Shown here: in pieces, positions 5,570-6,282 of the stretch
How positions within the stretch are numbered: the stretch's first letter is position 1
Layout of the letters: each line of letters opens with the position of its first letter
Program-made: the position numbers and the translations under genes
NCBI GenBank assembly: GCA_031272345.1
Contig: JAISTZ010000114.1
Coordinates: 1 to 6,282, forward strand
Length of the DNA stretch: 6,282 nt
Reading direction: 5' to 3'
From: Spirochaetaceae bacterium
Lineage (GTDB): Bacteria > Spirochaetota > Spirochaetia > Treponematales > Treponemataceae
Notes under the pieces: model-generated
The model's database searches: none
What the model saw: the letters and a program-made list of their open reading frames with translations, nothing else
Told to the model about the DNA's origin: nothing

Positions 5570-5594
5570 CAGATCCGGCGGGTTTTGCTACACT
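5566..5594 (+). promoter_or_regulatory. Strong sigma70-type promoter of the ACT gene, predicted leaderless
   Basis: Consensus -35 TTGACA (5566-5571), 17-nt spacer, and -10 TACACT (5589-5594) preceded by TGC (extended -10). GGACCC separates it from the ATG at 5601, so transcription should start at the A of the ATG or within a base or two. This also argues against any start upstream of 5601. Confidence 0.8.
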
Positions 5595-5600
5595 GGACCC

Positions 5601-5870
5601 ATGAACGCAATAATCACCGTCGTGGGGGACGACAAGGTCGGCATCATCGCCAGGGTGAGCCAGTTCCTGGCGTCCCACAACATCAACATAGAAGACATCA
5701 GCCAGACCATCCTTTCCGGCAATTTTGTGATGATGATGATGGTGGCCCTGGAAAAATCCGACATCCCCATCGCCAGCCTGAGGGCGGAGCTTGAGGAACT
5801 GGGACAGTCCCTCAGGGTTGACATTCACATCATGCACGAGCGCGTCTTCAGCGCCATGCACCGCATCTAG
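5601..5870 (+). CDS. ACT domain-containing protein, UPF0237 family
   Basis: 89 aa, the full length of the UPF0237 family: a stand-alone ACT domain. It starts MNAIITVVGDDKVGIIARV, with the typical first strand followed by the G(x)D(x)xGI turn that binds a small ligand in ACT domains. INIEDISQ and FVMMMMVAL follow, then a C-terminal helix and strand ending MHRI. Known: ACT domains bind amino acids or other small ligands and often control enzymes. The UPF0237 protein is commonly encoded next to a UPF0210 (PFL/DUF711) protein. Here no such partner follows; a convergent DUF2130 gene occupies that place. An in-frame TTG or ATG upstream (from 5547) would add residues from the palindrome and promoter and is rejected. 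There is no SD, and the -10 is 6 nt from the ATG. Its ligand is unknown; the palindrome suggests regulated expression. Confidence 0.93.
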   Translation: MNAIITVVGDDKVGIIARVSQFLASHNINIEDISQTILSGNFVMMMMVALEKSDIPIASLRAELEELGQSLRVDIHIMHERVFSAMHRI

Positions 5871-5874
5871 GGAC

Positions 5875-5904
5875 ACGCCGAAAAAACCCGGCGCTTTTCG
5901 GCGT
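5875..5904. terminator. Bidirectional terminator between convergent genes
   Basis: ACGCCGAAAA (5875-5884) and TTTTCGGCGT (5895-5904) are perfect inverted repeats around a 10-nt GC-rich loop. Read rightwards, a GCCG/CGGC stem is followed by GC and four T. Read leftwards, a GC-rich stem is followed by six T. It lies 4 nt after the ACT gene stop and directly adjoins the stop of the DUF2130 gene, so it can end both transcripts. Confidence 0.75.
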
Positions 5905-6282
5905 CTAGGGCTGGCCGAACACCGGCAAGAGGCGGTTGTCCTCCAGGGCGGGTAAGTCCGGGAGGGATTTGCCCGCGATTCCCTTGATGGAGCCCAGGAA
6001 GGAATTGGCGTTGAGGAGCACCTTTTCAAGCTGCTTGTCCCGCTCCTTCCAGATTTTCTCCATGCGGTTCCTTTCGTCCAGATAGCCCCGTTGCAGGTCC
6101 ATGAATCCCTCAAGAACCGCGGTGATCTGGGCTGCGAATTCCTTGCCCGTGAGGTAGTCGTAGAGCATCTGGGTTTTTTCGCCCCGGTTGGTCTGGGAAG
6201 CGAAGGCCTCGTTCACCTTGATGAGCCTGTCCCTGAGCACCATCGAGAGGCCCTTGAACCCGTGGAAGGAGCAGACCCACAC
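5905..6282 (-). CDS. DUF2130 domain protein, C-terminal 125 aa (runs off right edge)
   Basis: The frame is open to the window edge and ends with TAG at 5907-5905. The N-terminal part, probably 300 aa or so, is missing, so the first codon in the window is not a real start. WVCSFHGFKGL, MLYDYLTGKEF, an acidic/basic helical stretch around RMEKIWKERDKQLEKVLLN, and SFLGSIKGIAGKSLPDLPAL are typical of the C-terminus of DUF2130 proteins. Members are about 400-450 aa, usually with a long N-terminal coiled coil. Their biochemical role is unknown, although some resemble nuclease-like folds. It is convergent with the ACT gene and separated from it by the shared terminator. It ends normally and shows no sign of decay in the visible part. 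Confidence 0.85.
   Translation of the reverse strand: MWVCSFHGFKGLSMVLRDRLIKVNEAFASQTNRGEKTQMLYDYLTGKEFAAQITAVLEGFMDLQRGYLDERNRMEKIWKERDKQLEKVLLNANSFLGSIKGIAGKSLPDLPALEDNRLLPVFGQP

Noticed and set aside
5547..5600. Upstream extension of the ACT protein from 5547
   Set aside because: It would translate the palindrome and promoter. The family begins at the M encoded at 5601, and the predicted transcript starts there.
5728..5740. ATG trinucleotide repeat in the ACT gene
   Set aside because: It encodes four Met in a hydrophobic strand; in-frame and short, with no sign of special function.
1..6282. CRISPR array, IS element, riboswitch or rRNA
   Set aside because: I read both strands and found no regularly spaced repeats, transposase, long terminal inverted repeats, rRNA sequence or known riboswitch core.

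Overview
This is a bacterial chromosomal window with GC-rich coding DNA. The gene set gives only a weak phylogenetic signal. My best guess is a spirochaete of the Treponema type, from the general look of the ClpB and ORF6N proteins, and I hold it with low confidence. The plus-strand core genes have no recognisable Shine-Dalgarno sites, while the leftmost minus-strand operon does have them.

Left part (1-1545, all minus strand). A tRNA-Val(CAC) gene with its own extended -10 promoter marks a boundary. Directly past the tRNA 3' end comes about 230 bp of leader DNA with a possible 33-aa ORF, a good sigma70-type promoter and a 28-aa leader ORF. The stop of this leader overlaps a TTG start for a large SNF2-type helicase. 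The helicase runs off the left edge after its N-terminal half. It belongs to the family that includes DrmD of class 1 DISARM anti-phage systems, so the layout looks like the first gene of a defence or accessory island sitting at a tRNA 3' end.

Middle (1600-2109, plus strand). A 41-bp promoter-like element is followed by a small hairpin and the C-terminal part of an ORF6N (KilA-type) phage-related protein that has lost its N-terminal half. A T9-containing promoter then leads into clpB.

Right part (2110-6282). It holds clpB (complete, 864 aa, all AAA+ motifs intact), a terminator, and a second copy of the promoter-like element with identical internal spacing. Then come radC (JAMM/MPN protein), a perfect 10-bp inverted repeat overlapping a near-consensus promoter, and an 89-aa ACT-domain protein (UPF0237). 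A convergent bidirectional hairpin terminator separates this from the 3' end of a DUF2130 gene on the minus strand.

How it fits together: clpB, radC and the ACT gene seem to be separately promoted housekeeping units, not one operon. For clpB and the ACT gene the predicted -10 box ends exactly 6 nt before the ATG, which predicts leaderless mRNAs. The most interesting points are the coupled leader of the defence-type helicase, the duplicated promoter element, the leaderless geometry and the palindromic operator candidate. I see no CRISPR array, no intact IS element and no proven new multi-gene system inside the window. Any defence system would lie to the left of base 1.
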